A stretch of DNA of 51,233 nucleotides from CAZICM01 sp964537685 (lineage in GTDB: Bacteria; Myxococcota_A; Polyangia; Polyangiales; Polyangiaceae): NCBI GenBank assembly GCA_964537685.1, contig CAZICM010000066.1, positions 1 through 51,233 on the forward strand, in the 5' to 3' direction. Shown one piece after another: positions 41,176 to 49,668 of the stretch (within the stretch, counting starts at the first letter, position 1; every line of letters begins with the position of its first letter). Under the pieces are notes generated by a model that ran no database searches, was not told where the DNA came from, and saw only the letters and a program-made list of their open reading frames with translations. The position numbers and the translations under genes are program-made.

Positions 41176-43118
41176 ACGCGCGTATCCACCTCTTTTTCTT
41201 TCTTAAGCATGCTTGGCGGGTACTTGCGATTCACTACGCGATGCTGGGAGTCAACCTCATATTTTATATATGGTTCAGGTAATATGACGAAGCCTTCCGC
41301 CACGGCCGAGGTTGGATGAAGACCAAAGTCAACATGAGCGACTACGGCTTGGGTAGCTCCAGCTATCATGATATCAACAACACAGGGATAAATCTTCCCC
41401 GTCAAAGTTTCTTGCGACACAGTTACTTGCACTTTATTTCCGGCCTGCTTTAATGATACATTGAAATACGGCCAATCGGGATCACCGACACCATTCACCC
41501 AAGCATCAAAATAAGAATCCAGAACCAAGCCAGACGACTCCTCAAGCGCGACCTGTAGATCATGAACGCCGCGCACATTGGCGTCTTTTAAGAAATTCGC
41601 CAACCCTGATATGATTGCCTTTCGCCCTAGATATGGCTCTAACTGAAGCAGCAATAGAATCGGCCCTGTCCCATAGGAATTTAAAGCCAGCTCAAGAAGC
41701 GGCGGAGCTGGCATATCCTTCGGAACAGGGTAGTAGCTGGTTGTTTTGGCAAGCCTATCCCAGTATTCTCTCGTCTTTCCCGCGATATTTGGAGCCATAA
41801 ATTCGTCCTCATAGGCATAGACCAAGTAGTCTGCTACTGCTTCTTTCCATACAAAGTCAGGGCCAGAAGCAAGGGTCGTTCGGTTGCCCGCCCACTGATG
41901 CGCAATTTCATGCATAAGCGTGTGTGTGGTCATATCCGCATATTCCGCTGGCAGCATGGGCAGATCTTCGCGAAGCATTATGTTTGCTGGATGCTCATAG
42001 CCCAACCAATCAATCGGCCCAGTTGCTACACGCAGCTCCTTGCCATAAGGCAAAGGTCCAAGAAAATCTGTGATCCACTCCAGAAACCCAATAATATGAG
42101 GCTTGTTCAACGATGAAGCGATCACGCCTCCAGGGGCTTCGTAGATCACAACCTGAGCTCCCCCCCCTTTTGCATAAGGCGTGCGAACCCACTGAGAATT
42201 TGCAGCAACCGCGAGCCCAGAGTACGTAGGAGCGAGAGTATCAACAATATCACACCGCGTTTTTCCAGGCGAGCTTGATATATTTCCAGGACATAACACC
42301 ACTTGACCTGGATCATGACTCACATCTAGATGAATTTCCACAAGTTGCGATGGTGATACATCACAAGGCCCTAGGTAGTCACAATGGCTCACCCAGCTCG
42401 TGAGATGGGCAAAAGTCCCACCGGTGGCCGATGCCTTTTCATAAAAGCCCGCGTTGGACACCAACGAGGCTTGCCGTGGCACGATCACATCCGCTCCAAC
42501 CTGCACGGGTTCATCGTAGGTCCGTCCCCCACCCGCATAAATTGAACCCATATTCATCAAGAATGGATGAAGGACCCCATTCCATGTGAAATCCGAAATG
42601 GGCAGCGCCGAAGAAAGTCCCACACAGGTGAGGCCATCTGGGGGCGGCTGTATCGTTAACTGGGTTCGCGCCTCTCCCGTCTTAAGGTTAAATGAATAGT
42701 CATAGCGGCTCACAATACCCGAGGCATTCATCTGTGGAGAGCATGATGATTTTCCCGTGTTCAGGGGAAGCCCATTGCTGCCATCACCAGGCTCGGGATT
42801 TATCTCACTAGAAATGCAGCCTGAATCCTCCCAACCACGACAATCCTGCCCAGCCGGCGTTAGAACTTCCATCGAAGTACATGCACCTAACCCCAGACAA
42901 AAGACCATTGGCACAAATTTATAAACTTTATCACGTCGAACGGGATATGAAAGGGTTACTGGTGGTGTCTGGCTCCAATTCAAATCAGAGCACGCCATAG
43001 CCCCACCGCGGTCTGGGGCTGCGGCGCGATCACTGTCACGAATACACGGCTTGTCCCGCGGAATACATAGTGATATCAGACGATGAGTACGCTTTATTGA
43101 TCGTTTTATACAATTCAT
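41163..43118 (-). CDS. M1-type zinc metallopeptidase lipoprotein
   Basis: A 651-residue gluzincin. The zinc site is HEIAHQWAGN (near residue 402) with the third ligand Glu after 18 residues (WKEAVADY), the HExxH-18-E spacing of M1 aminopeptidases. A canonical M1 GxMEN substrate loop is not evident upstream. An N-terminal beta domain (about 130-330) and C-terminal helices complete the fold. A lipobox LGAC (Cys80) follows a hydrophobic stretch, but 62 residues of hydrophilic sequence precede it. ATG 43118 is chosen because GAGGAG lies 10-11 bases upstream; starts at 42998 or GTG 42917 would give a more normal signal peptide. The frame is open to 43184. Likely exported and lipid-anchored. Confidence 0.82.
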   Translation of the reverse strand: MNCIKRSIKRTHRLISLCIPRDKPCIRDSDRAAAPDRGGAMACSDLNWSQTPPVTLSYPVRRDKVYKFVPMVFCLGLGACTSMEVLTPAGQDCRGWEDSGCISSEINPEPGDGSNGLPLNTGKSSCSPQMNASGIVSRYDYSFNLKTGEARTQLTIQPPPDGLTCVGLSSALPISDFTWNGVLHPFLMNMGSIYAGGGRTYDEPVQVGADVIVPRQASLVSNAGFYEKASATGGTFAHLTSWVSHCDYLGPCDVSPSQLVEIHLDVSHDPGQVVLCPGNISSSPGKTRCDIVDTLAPTYSGLAVAANSQWVRTPYAKGGGAQVVIYEAPGGVIASSLNKPHIIGFLEWITDFLGPLPYGKELRVATGPIDWLGYEHPANIMLREDLPMLPAEYADMTTHTLMHEIAHQWAGNRTTLASGPDFVWKEAVADYLVYAYEDEFMAPNIAGKTREYWDRLAKTTSYYPVPKDMPAPPLLELALNSYGTGPILLLLQLEPYLGRKAIISGLANFLKDANVRGVHDLQVALEESSGLVLDSYFDAWVNGVGDPDWPYFNVSLKQAGNKVQVTVSQETLTGKIYPCVVDIMIAGATQAVVAHVDFGLHPTSAVAEGFVILPEPYIKYEVDSQHRVVNRKYPPSMLKKEKEVDTRVWQL

Positions 43119-43197
43119 GAGAACTTCACTCCTCACAAAAAAACCATCCTGTGCAACTTGACCCGTGCTCGTTTCAATGACCATTCACGCGTTCATG

Positions 43198-44043
43198 CTA
43201 GAATTTATCTATGGGGAAGTCGTCTCTCATCCCCAAACGATAGTGTTCGTCAGCCCATTCATTCTGAAAACGCACAGAACCGGTCAAAAACCCCTCGGCG
43301 TTCAGAATATTCTCAATCTTGTTGTGGCTCTGAGGCTGCACATTCCATACGGTCCCAACAAACTGGTATGAAGATATGTTTTGGATAACAATCTCCATAC
43401 CATCGGAACCAAGCAATATATCGCCGGGCTCCAGCGCCTTCGCTTTGACGATAACACCGTCGGCATTGACCATGGGATGCTCCGCGGTTACTTCCAATTG
43501 ATGGCCATTGCTGCCTTCGATACGATAAATGTACTCATCGGTATCCCCTTTCACAAATGCCCGGATAGGCTGCTCCTCAAAGCTAAGCGCATCCATCGTA
43601 GCATCGGAGCTAAGCGCCGTTACAGTCGAAAGTCCTGAGCTGTACGCACTTTCAATACTGGAGAATTTACCGTCAAACTCAAGCTGTTGAGATGCTGTAT
43701 AACACCCGGCGACACAGGTGCCAAGCTTAATAAGGCCCCCAATACACGCACTTGCTTCGCTCGCGGGGACGAATTTCTTGCAGCTCGATCCCGCAACAAC
43801 ATTAGGGTATTTATAGCAGCCTTCACTGTAAACTTGATATTCACCTTCCGAGTTAAGAAATGCCTCCTTTGCTGCAGTGATATAACCGCATTTTCTCGAC
43901 CATGCATTACGCCCTATAGCCAAGCTTGTGCTCAACTGATCATCCAGCGTACAGCGCGTAGCAAGCTGGGCATACGCGGGCGCTGAAAGCGAAATGCCTG
44001 CCAGTGTCAGAACAGAAAAGCCCAACAATGAATGCTTTTTCAT
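43198..44043 (-). CDS. Secreted Cys-rich protein with C-terminal Hint (hedgehog/intein) domain
   Basis: A 281-residue exported protein. Signal peptide 1-25 (APAYA|Q). Residues 26-113 are a Cys-rich domain (eight Cys). From Gly113/Cys114 the Hint fold begins: block A CYTASQQLEFDGKFSSIES; block B GHQLEVTAEHPMVNADG with the TxxH motif (T186, H189) and AKALEPGDIL; final block VWNVQPQS, ENILNAEGFLTGS. The C-terminal His-Asn of inteins is absent (TGS instead), as in Hint proteins that cleave but do not splice. Peptide-bond attack at Gly113-Cys114 is predicted. GAGGA lies seven bases before ATG 44043. The M1 peptidase follows 79 bp downstream. Biological role unknown. Confidence 0.8.
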   Translation of the reverse strand: MKKHSLLGFSVLTLAGISLSAPAYAQLATRCTLDDQLSTSLAIGRNAWSRKCGYITAAKEAFLNSEGEYQVYSEGCYKYPNVVAGSSCKKFVPASEASACIGGLIKLGTCVAGCYTASQQLEFDGKFSSIESAYSSGLSTVTALSSDATMDALSFEEQPIRAFVKGDTDEYIYRIEGSNGHQLEVTAEHPMVNADGVIVKAKALEPGDILLGSDGMEIVIQNISSYQFVGTVWNVQPQSHNKIENILNAEGFLTGSVRFQNEWADEHYRLGMRDDFPIDKF

Positions 44044-44541
44044 TGACAATTCCTCACTTTACTTGATATGTAACGTTGCTTTTTAATGCGGCTGGTATGG
44101 CGATATTGCGAACAGCATTGCGCTATTCGCTAGTATGACTTCGCACATGGGTGCCAACTGCACGCTGGGCATCAAAGCACTAAGCGTGCCAGTGGGCACA
44201 AATGATAATAATTAGCCTCAGAATTTAACAAATGCGCCATCTGAACGATCGGCCGCCAAAAGACGAAAACTGCATGCACGATGGTGATCACCATACTTCA
44301 TGCGCGCTTTTAGGGCATCCTATTTGAGCCGAAATCGCGTGTTTTCACTGCATTTTTCTTAGAATGAGCGCAGACGAAAGTCTTTGCACGCTAATAATTG
44401 CAATGAGCCTTTTGGTGCAGCCCCCGATTGCATGCAATGACCAGCCTGGATGAGAAAAACAAGTGCGGAATAGCTATATTTGACTGGCGCTGCTCCAATC
44501 GCCATCCGCGCAAAATTCAAAACCTCGGACAATCGTGGTGT
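44044..44541. other. Promoter-bearing non-coding region upstream of the Hint gene
   Basis: This 498-bp region has lower GC than most of the window. It contains an inverted repeat GTGCC(AGTG)GGCAC at 44186-44199. It separates the low-GC Hint/M1 run from the M16 peptidase genes, which end at 44542 on the same strand. No gene or RNA family is recognised; open frames on the plus strand are antisense shadows. Confidence 0.5.
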
Positions 44542-46110
44542 TCACCTCCCCGCACTTTCCGGCGCCACCCGCTCCCCTTCCGCATTCCACATTTCCGGCT
44601 CGCCCAAAGCAAGCCCTGCCATCTGAGGCAATACCTGCGATTTGGGTCCCACCACCACCACCGTCGCATTGGCCGGATCTACCCGCTTGCAGAGCTCCAA
44701 AAGCGCCGGCATCTTCGACGCCTGCCTCGCCTGGCTCGCCTGCGCATCAAATCCAGGCGCCAATCCAAGCATCGATAGCGTTCCCAGCCTCGATGTCATT
44801 CCGCTCAGCGATTCATAGGTCTGAACCAATTCACCTCTATCTTGTGCCAATACTTTCAAATGCTCGTCCTCGGATAAACCCTTGGCCGCCATTTTCGAAA
44901 GCTCGCCCAAGAGCTCTTTTAATGCGGGCCCGGTAAATTCCGTCTGCACCGCGGCGCCCGCGACGAAATAACCCTGGCCCCGGTTTTCGCTAAAGGAAGA
45001 GCGCGCCCCATACGACCAGCCGTGTTCTTCGCGCAAATTCTGATTGAGCCGCGATGTAAATGAACCGCCCAAGGCAATATTGATTAAATCCAGAAGCGGC
45101 GCATTGGAATCCGTAATCACCACCCCTTCCCTCACCGCCGCAATCACCGATTGAGGCGCATCGGGACGGTCGACCAGCACAAATCTCGGCGCCTTCCAAT
45201 TCGATGCAATGGCTTTGGGCGCGGGCACTTCGGGCGCTTTATCCTTGGGCACTTTCCAGCCCTCAAAAGCCGATTGAATGGCTTTATCCGCCTCATCCTT
45301 GCTAATATCGCCCGAAAACACAACCGAAGCCCGATCCGGCCGGTAATGCGCCTGATAATAGGCTTTTGCATCTTTTAATGTAATCGTGGCCGCTGTCTTG
45401 ATTAAACCCATGGACGGATGGGCATAAGGATGGCCAGGACCAAAATGCACCGCATTGCCGACCACCCGGGAAACGGCCCAAGGCTCGTCTGCGCGCTTTT
45501 TTAAATTGTTCTGCCACAATTCCGAAACGCGCTTCCATTCCTTTTCATCGAATTTGGGGCGCACAACAATATCGCCCAACAGGCCAAATGCCTTTTCAAA
45601 ATTCTTTTTCAATACCGTCAGCGTTATATACGAACCATCCTGGCCCGTGCTAATCGAAAGATTGGCTCCCAAATCGTTGATTGCACTGGACAGATCCACC
45701 GCTCCCAATTTGCCCGCGCCTTCATCGAGCATCGCCGACGTAATATATGAGAGCCCCGCTTTTCCAGACGGATCCGTGGCCGACCCCGATGGTATTGAAA
45801 TCATTACCGATACCATTGGAAGCGTATGCCGCTCGTTAAGCCAGACGCTCATTCCTCCCAGCGATGAAAACACGACGGGAGGCGTGGGCGTGAAGGTCTT
45901 GGGCGCCGAAAGCTTGGGCTTTTCTCCCAATGCATCGGGCACTGGGATATCCTGCATTATTTTGGTTGTATTGGCTGTATTCCCTTTGGGATTTACTCCG
46001 CCTACTTGGGGATGAAGCTCTTCGCCTCCACATCCCATCGAAATGACGGCCAATAACAATGAAATAGCGCCTGCGGAGCGCAAACCCATTTTATTCGATG
46101 AGCGAATCAT
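44542..46110 (-). CDS. M16-family peptidase-like lipoprotein, non-catalytic partner
   Basis: A 522-residue lipoprotein with lipobox SMGC (Cys27). Two M16-type domains are visible (about 75-290 and 300-510). The zinc motif HxxEH is missing: the equivalent place reads GLSYITSAMLDEG. The second domain keeps the Arg/Tyr-type segment REEHGWSYGARSSF, which in M16B heterodimers is provided by the non-zinc subunit to bind substrate. Its ATG overlaps the stop of the catalytic partner by 4 bp (ATGA), so both are made together. The pair should degrade peptides in the periplasm. The C-terminus is about 40 residues longer than minimal relatives. Confidence 0.88.
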   Translation of the reverse strand: MIRSSNKMGLRSAGAISLLLAVISMGCGGEELHPQVGGVNPKGNTANTTKIMQDIPVPDALGEKPKLSAPKTFTPTPPVVFSSLGGMSVWLNERHTLPMVSVMISIPSGSATDPSGKAGLSYITSAMLDEGAGKLGAVDLSSAINDLGANLSISTGQDGSYITLTVLKKNFEKAFGLLGDIVVRPKFDEKEWKRVSELWQNNLKKRADEPWAVSRVVGNAVHFGPGHPYAHPSMGLIKTAATITLKDAKAYYQAHYRPDRASVVFSGDISKDEADKAIQSAFEGWKVPKDKAPEVPAPKAIASNWKAPRFVLVDRPDAPQSVIAAVREGVVITDSNAPLLDLINIALGGSFTSRLNQNLREEHGWSYGARSSFSENRGQGYFVAGAAVQTEFTGPALKELLGELSKMAAKGLSEDEHLKVLAQDRGELVQTYESLSGMTSRLGTLSMLGLAPGFDAQASQARQASKMPALLELCKRVDPANATVVVVGPKSQVLPQMAGLALGEPEMWNAEGERVAPESAGR

Positions 46111-47558
46111 TTCGCACCTCCCTTGGGAGCCGGAGCGGCTGGTTTTTTCGCTTCCTCGGGCGGCGGACCTTCTTTCGGAACGACATGAATAATCACGCGC
46201 GCATTGGGGTTAAGCACGTTCTTAGCCATATTTAAAATGCCTTCGGGCGTCACATTCCGGTAGCGCTCCAAGTCTTTATCGGCATAGCCCGGATCGCCCT
46301 TTTGGGTCTCGTATTGATTGAGCATCGAAGCCCGCTGGAAAATCGATTGAAGCCTTTCTACAAACGAAGTTTCGTATTGATTCTGCGCCCGTTTTAATTC
46401 CTGCGCGCTCACGGCGGCGCTCCGGATCTTGATGACCTCTTCGTCGATGGCCGCCTCCAGTTTTTCAATGGATACACCGGGCCGCGCAATCGCTTCAATA
46501 CTAAAGTAAGAACTTAAATCACCCGAGTATTGAACAGCATGCACTTCCTGCGCGAGGGACTTGTCATACACCAGCGATTTATACAAACGGCTTGCCTTGC
46601 CCTCCTGTAAAATTGTCCCGCATAAATCCATTTCGGCATCGCCGGGCGCGTAACGGGCGGGCGAGTGCCACGCCATCACCACTTTAGGCAGCTTTACATT
46701 ATCGAGAATCGTTTCCCGCACCACTTTGGCGAGCTTTACTTCTTTCGCCGGAGGCGCCGCGGGAATAGTGCCCTTTGGAATCGAGCCAAACATTTTTTCA
46801 ATCGCGGGTTTGATCGAATTGGAATCAAAATCGCCCGCGACCACCAGCGATATATTGTTCGGCACATACCAGCGCCCAAAGAAATTCTTTACATCATCGA
46901 CGGTCGCCGCCTGTAAATCCTCATGCGAACCAATCACAGGGTGATGGTAGGGATGCCCCTCGGGATACATCAAATCGGGCAGCCTTAATTCGACCTTGCC
47001 ATAAGGCTGATTCTCGACCGTCTGGCGCCTCTCATTGCGCACCACCTCGCGCTGCGCATTTAGCTTTTCAAGCGTCATATCCGCCGAGAGCGAACCAAAT
47101 CGATCGGCCTCCATCCACAGCAAAAGCGGCAGAATATGCGCGGGCCCCACATCGTAATAACCGGTGCGATCCTCGCTCGTAAACGCATTGTTCCAGCCGC
47201 CCTCGGTCTCCATCCAGCCATCGAACATTTTGGTCGGCACGCGCTTGGTGCCCATAAACATCAAATGCTCGAACAGATGCGCAAAGCCCGTGCGGCGCGG
47301 CTCTTCATGGCGCGAACCCACCCGCACGCTGAGATTCACCGTTACCAAGGGCAGCGTGCGATCCTCATGAAGAATCACGACCAATCCATTGCTGAGCGTG
47401 TATTTTTCAAAAGGAATGGCGAGCTTGGGAGCCGCTTCGGACGCCGCTTTCGCTGGGCTGGGCGGTGCTCCTGCCTCCGCGGGCAAGGCGAAGAGCGCCG
47501 CGATTGCAATCAGGGGAAATGCTGTTTTGGCGAGTTTTCTTATACCGGCCTGGTTCAT
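46107..47558 (-). CDS. M16-family zinc peptidase, catalytic partner
   Basis: A 483-residue exported protease. The signal peptide cleaves near PAEA|GA (about residue 30). The inverted zinc motif HLFEH is at 94-98 in GFAHLFEHLMFMGT, and the third ligand lies in the downstream VVRNERRQTVENQPYG segment. Two M16 domains cover about 50-270 and 275-475. The start at 47558 (MNQAGIRK) is chosen for the signal peptide; the frame is open to 47921. No clear Shine-Dalgarno sequence is seen. It is followed by the non-catalytic M16 gene (4-bp overlap). A 110-residue membrane protein is encoded 65 bp upstream on the same strand. Confidence 0.9.
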   Translation of the reverse strand: MNQAGIRKLAKTAFPLIAIAALFALPAEAGAPPSPAKAASEAAPKLAIPFEKYTLSNGLVVILHEDRTLPLVTVNLSVRVGSRHEEPRRTGFAHLFEHLMFMGTKRVPTKMFDGWMETEGGWNNAFTSEDRTGYYDVGPAHILPLLLWMEADRFGSLSADMTLEKLNAQREVVRNERRQTVENQPYGKVELRLPDLMYPEGHPYHHPVIGSHEDLQAATVDDVKNFFGRWYVPNNISLVVAGDFDSNSIKPAIEKMFGSIPKGTIPAAPPAKEVKLAKVVRETILDNVKLPKVVMAWHSPARYAPGDAEMDLCGTILQEGKASRLYKSLVYDKSLAQEVHAVQYSGDLSSYFSIEAIARPGVSIEKLEAAIDEEVIKIRSAAVSAQELKRAQNQYETSFVERLQSIFQRASMLNQYETQKGDPGYADKDLERYRNVTPEGILNMAKNVLNPNARVIIHVVPKEGPPPEEAKKPAAPAPKGGAK

Positions 47559-47623
47559 ACGCGGGAGCGTTGCGCCGATTGAAAAAAGAATGCAAGCGGT
47601 TTTTCGTGAATGGATCCGGCTTT

Positions 47624-47956
47624 TCAGGAGGTGGCCTTGGCCAGGCGTTTGGTGATCAGCGCGGCAATGCCAAATACAGTCGCCAGGAGGCCCCCAAAGC
47701 TTCCATTGTTGCTGAGCTCGCCCAATCCAATGCCAATTGCTTCGGCGTGATCGGGAAATCGGGCGAAATTGTTGGATACGGCCTTCATGCCCAATGCCAT
47801 ACCAAACATACCCAATCCGATTAAAATAACCGCGCCTATCGCAAACACCCCTGCCCTTTCTTTCGCAGGCTTTAAGAATGCAATCACCACCGTTGCAATG
47901 GCCGCCGCCAGAATAAGCCACATATTAAAACCGCCGTCGCGCATAAAATTCATCAT
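47624..47956 (-). CDS. Small three-helix membrane protein
   Basis: A 110-residue inner-membrane protein with three hydrophobic helices: about 12-28 (MWLILAAAIATVVIAFL), 36-56 (GVFAIGAVILIGLGMFGMAL) and 84-102 (NGSFGGLLATVFGIAALI). The layout and the GGLLATVFGIAAL segment recall a shortened ExbB/MotA channel, but the family motif GTVxG is altered and no ExbD lies beside it, so the likeness may be only general. ATG at 47956 or 47953 (two adjacent codons) with AGGCAGGGA upstream. It is the first gene of the run with the M16 pair. Function unknown. Confidence 0.7.
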   Translation of the reverse strand: MMNFMRDGGFNMWLILAAAIATVVIAFLKPAKERAGVFAIGAVILIGLGMFGMALGMKAVSNNFARFPDHAEAIGIGLGELSNNGSFGGLLATVFGIAALITKRLAKATS

Positions 47957-48203
47957 GGTGTCCCTGCCTTTTTACTTTATGAAACCGTTGTTTGTTTGAA
48001 CCGCGCTCACCGCGGATTCGCTGGGTCATACAGCGAAGTTTATGCCAAACCCAAAAGCTGGCCGCATTTATCAAAAACCCGCCAAAACAACAAAGAAGCT
48101 GTCCTCTTTAGCGGACAGGCGGCCTGATGCCCTGACCGGAGAAGCGGACAAGCGCTCCATTCAAAGCTTGCGGCTCAAAGCATTCTAGGCGAAAGTCTCC
48201 GCG

Positions 48204-49613
48204 ATGACCCCGGCCACGCGAACAGCCCTTCCAGAGCATCGATGGCAGATCATTCTTCTTGCGCTGAGCCTAGGCGCGCCGGCGGCCTGCAAAAAAGACG
48301 AATCCAAGCCGCAAAGCACCGCTGTTGCGGCCGATCTTCCAGAAGCAGGCCCGCCCGAGGAACCTGCGCCCACGGTTTCTCCGCCGCCCAAAGCCATTAC
48401 ACGAGGCCCTGCGCTGGACGATGCCGAAGGAGAAAAAACCAAAACGCTGACGGCCGCCGAACGCAAGCTATTTATTAAAAAGCTGAGCGAAGGCCGGGCC
48501 CTGCACGAAAAGAAAAACTACGAAGGCGCAATGGCGGCGTACCGCGAAGCGCTCGATATCGATCCCGATAATGCCCAAGCGCTTTCGGAAGTGGGATGGT
48601 CGGCCTTTTTCCTAAAAGATTACGATTTGGCCGAGGAAAGCACGCTCAAGGCATTGGAAAGAGCGAGCCAGACTTATTTAAAAGCCTCTTGCCATTACAA
48701 TCTAGGCCGTATTTATGAAGAGCGGGGCCTTCCCGACAAGGCCGTGGACGCCTATAAAAAATCGCTCGAATTTAAGTCCAATCCAATTGTAAGGGCACGC
48801 CTATCCAAATTGGATAAAGCGGCGGCCAATGCCTTTGAAATCCTTGGCATCAGCTCAATGAAAGGCCCCTTTACCTCGCTGGATGCGTATTGTGAAGACT
48901 TTGTGAAGCGCGCCAAGGACATTCCGGTGAGATGTGATCCCAAAACAACCGATTTTGGAGATTATTACCGCGGCCCTCAGCGCTTGGTCGGCGAACAGGC
49001 GCCCTATATCAGCATGCGCATTTTGGGAACGAGCCGAGCGGCACTGCATGGCGAGGCGGGAAATGAAAAAGCCTTAAAAGAGGCTCCCGCCGAAAAGCCC
49101 GGGGCGCCGCCCATTGGCCAAGGGCAGACTTTTTATCATATAGCGGTGCGCACCAAACTCGGCTTTTTTATTCAAGAGCGGGCCGCCTCCACCTACAATC
49201 CAGGCGCTTTTGGCATTAAAGAAACGCTTGAGGTCAAAGATTTTTCAATTCGCGATGCCATCCCGGGCGGCACACCTGAAATTCTATTTCGTTCGGTACA
49301 TACCCGAACGGATTCGAATGTCGCGATGAACGAACTGGAAGAATCGATTGATGAAACGCTTTTAATCTGCGGCACGGGAGGCACAGGAAAACCATCGTGC
49401 ACAAGGCCAATACCTGTGTCATGGGTTCAGCGGGTCACGTTAATTAGTCCTGAAATGGACGACCCAGGAACGCCGCACGATTTAAAGGATGAAAAAGGCT
49501 CGCTTGGGGTTGGTTTTTTGTCCAGCGGCGAACTTCAGATCAAGGGCGATCCGGCATCGCTGCCCGAGCCCTACAAAGGGCTGCCTGGGAAGTTTTTATT
49601 GCACTTCCCCTAA
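48204..49613 (+). CDS. TPR lipoprotein
   Basis: A 469-residue lipoprotein: signal peptide with lipobox PAAC (Cys29), Pro-rich linker to about residue 75, then at least two to three TPRs (about 90-200; GRALHEKKNYEGAMAAYREALDIDPDN, CHYNLGRIYEERGLPDKAVDAYKKSLEF). The C-terminal half (about 205-469) is a beta-rich domain with Cys near 230, 242, 394 and 402 and is not recognised. TPR lipoproteins of this kind scaffold envelope complexes. The start at 48204 gives the only sensible signal peptide. It is monocistronic, 55 bp before the esterase gene on the same strand, with which it may be cotranscribed. Confidence 0.8.
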   Translation: MTPATRTALPEHRWQIILLALSLGAPAACKKDESKPQSTAVAADLPEAGPPEEPAPTVSPPPKAITRGPALDDAEGEKTKTLTAAERKLFIKKLSEGRALHEKKNYEGAMAAYREALDIDPDNAQALSEVGWSAFFLKDYDLAEESTLKALERASQTYLKASCHYNLGRIYEERGLPDKAVDAYKKSLEFKSNPIVRARLSKLDKAAANAFEILGISSMKGPFTSLDAYCEDFVKRAKDIPVRCDPKTTDFGDYYRGPQRLVGEQAPYISMRILGTSRAALHGEAGNEKALKEAPAEKPGAPPIGQGQTFYHIAVRTKLGFFIQERAASTYNPGAFGIKETLEVKDFSIRDAIPGGTPEILFRSVHTRTDSNVAMNELEESIDETLLICGTGGTGKPSCTRPIPVSWVQRVTLISPEMDDPGTPHDLKDEKGSLGVGFLSSGELQIKGDPASLPEPYKGLPGKFLLHFP

Positions 49614-49668
49614 GGAAATAAAAAGCTTGGGTTGACCGCACCCACCCAAATCCCCCATCCTGCCGCCT

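Noticed and set aside
44428..44936. Plus-strand open frames at the end of the M16 gene
   Set aside because: His/Pro/Arg-rich antisense shadows of the M16 C-terminus.
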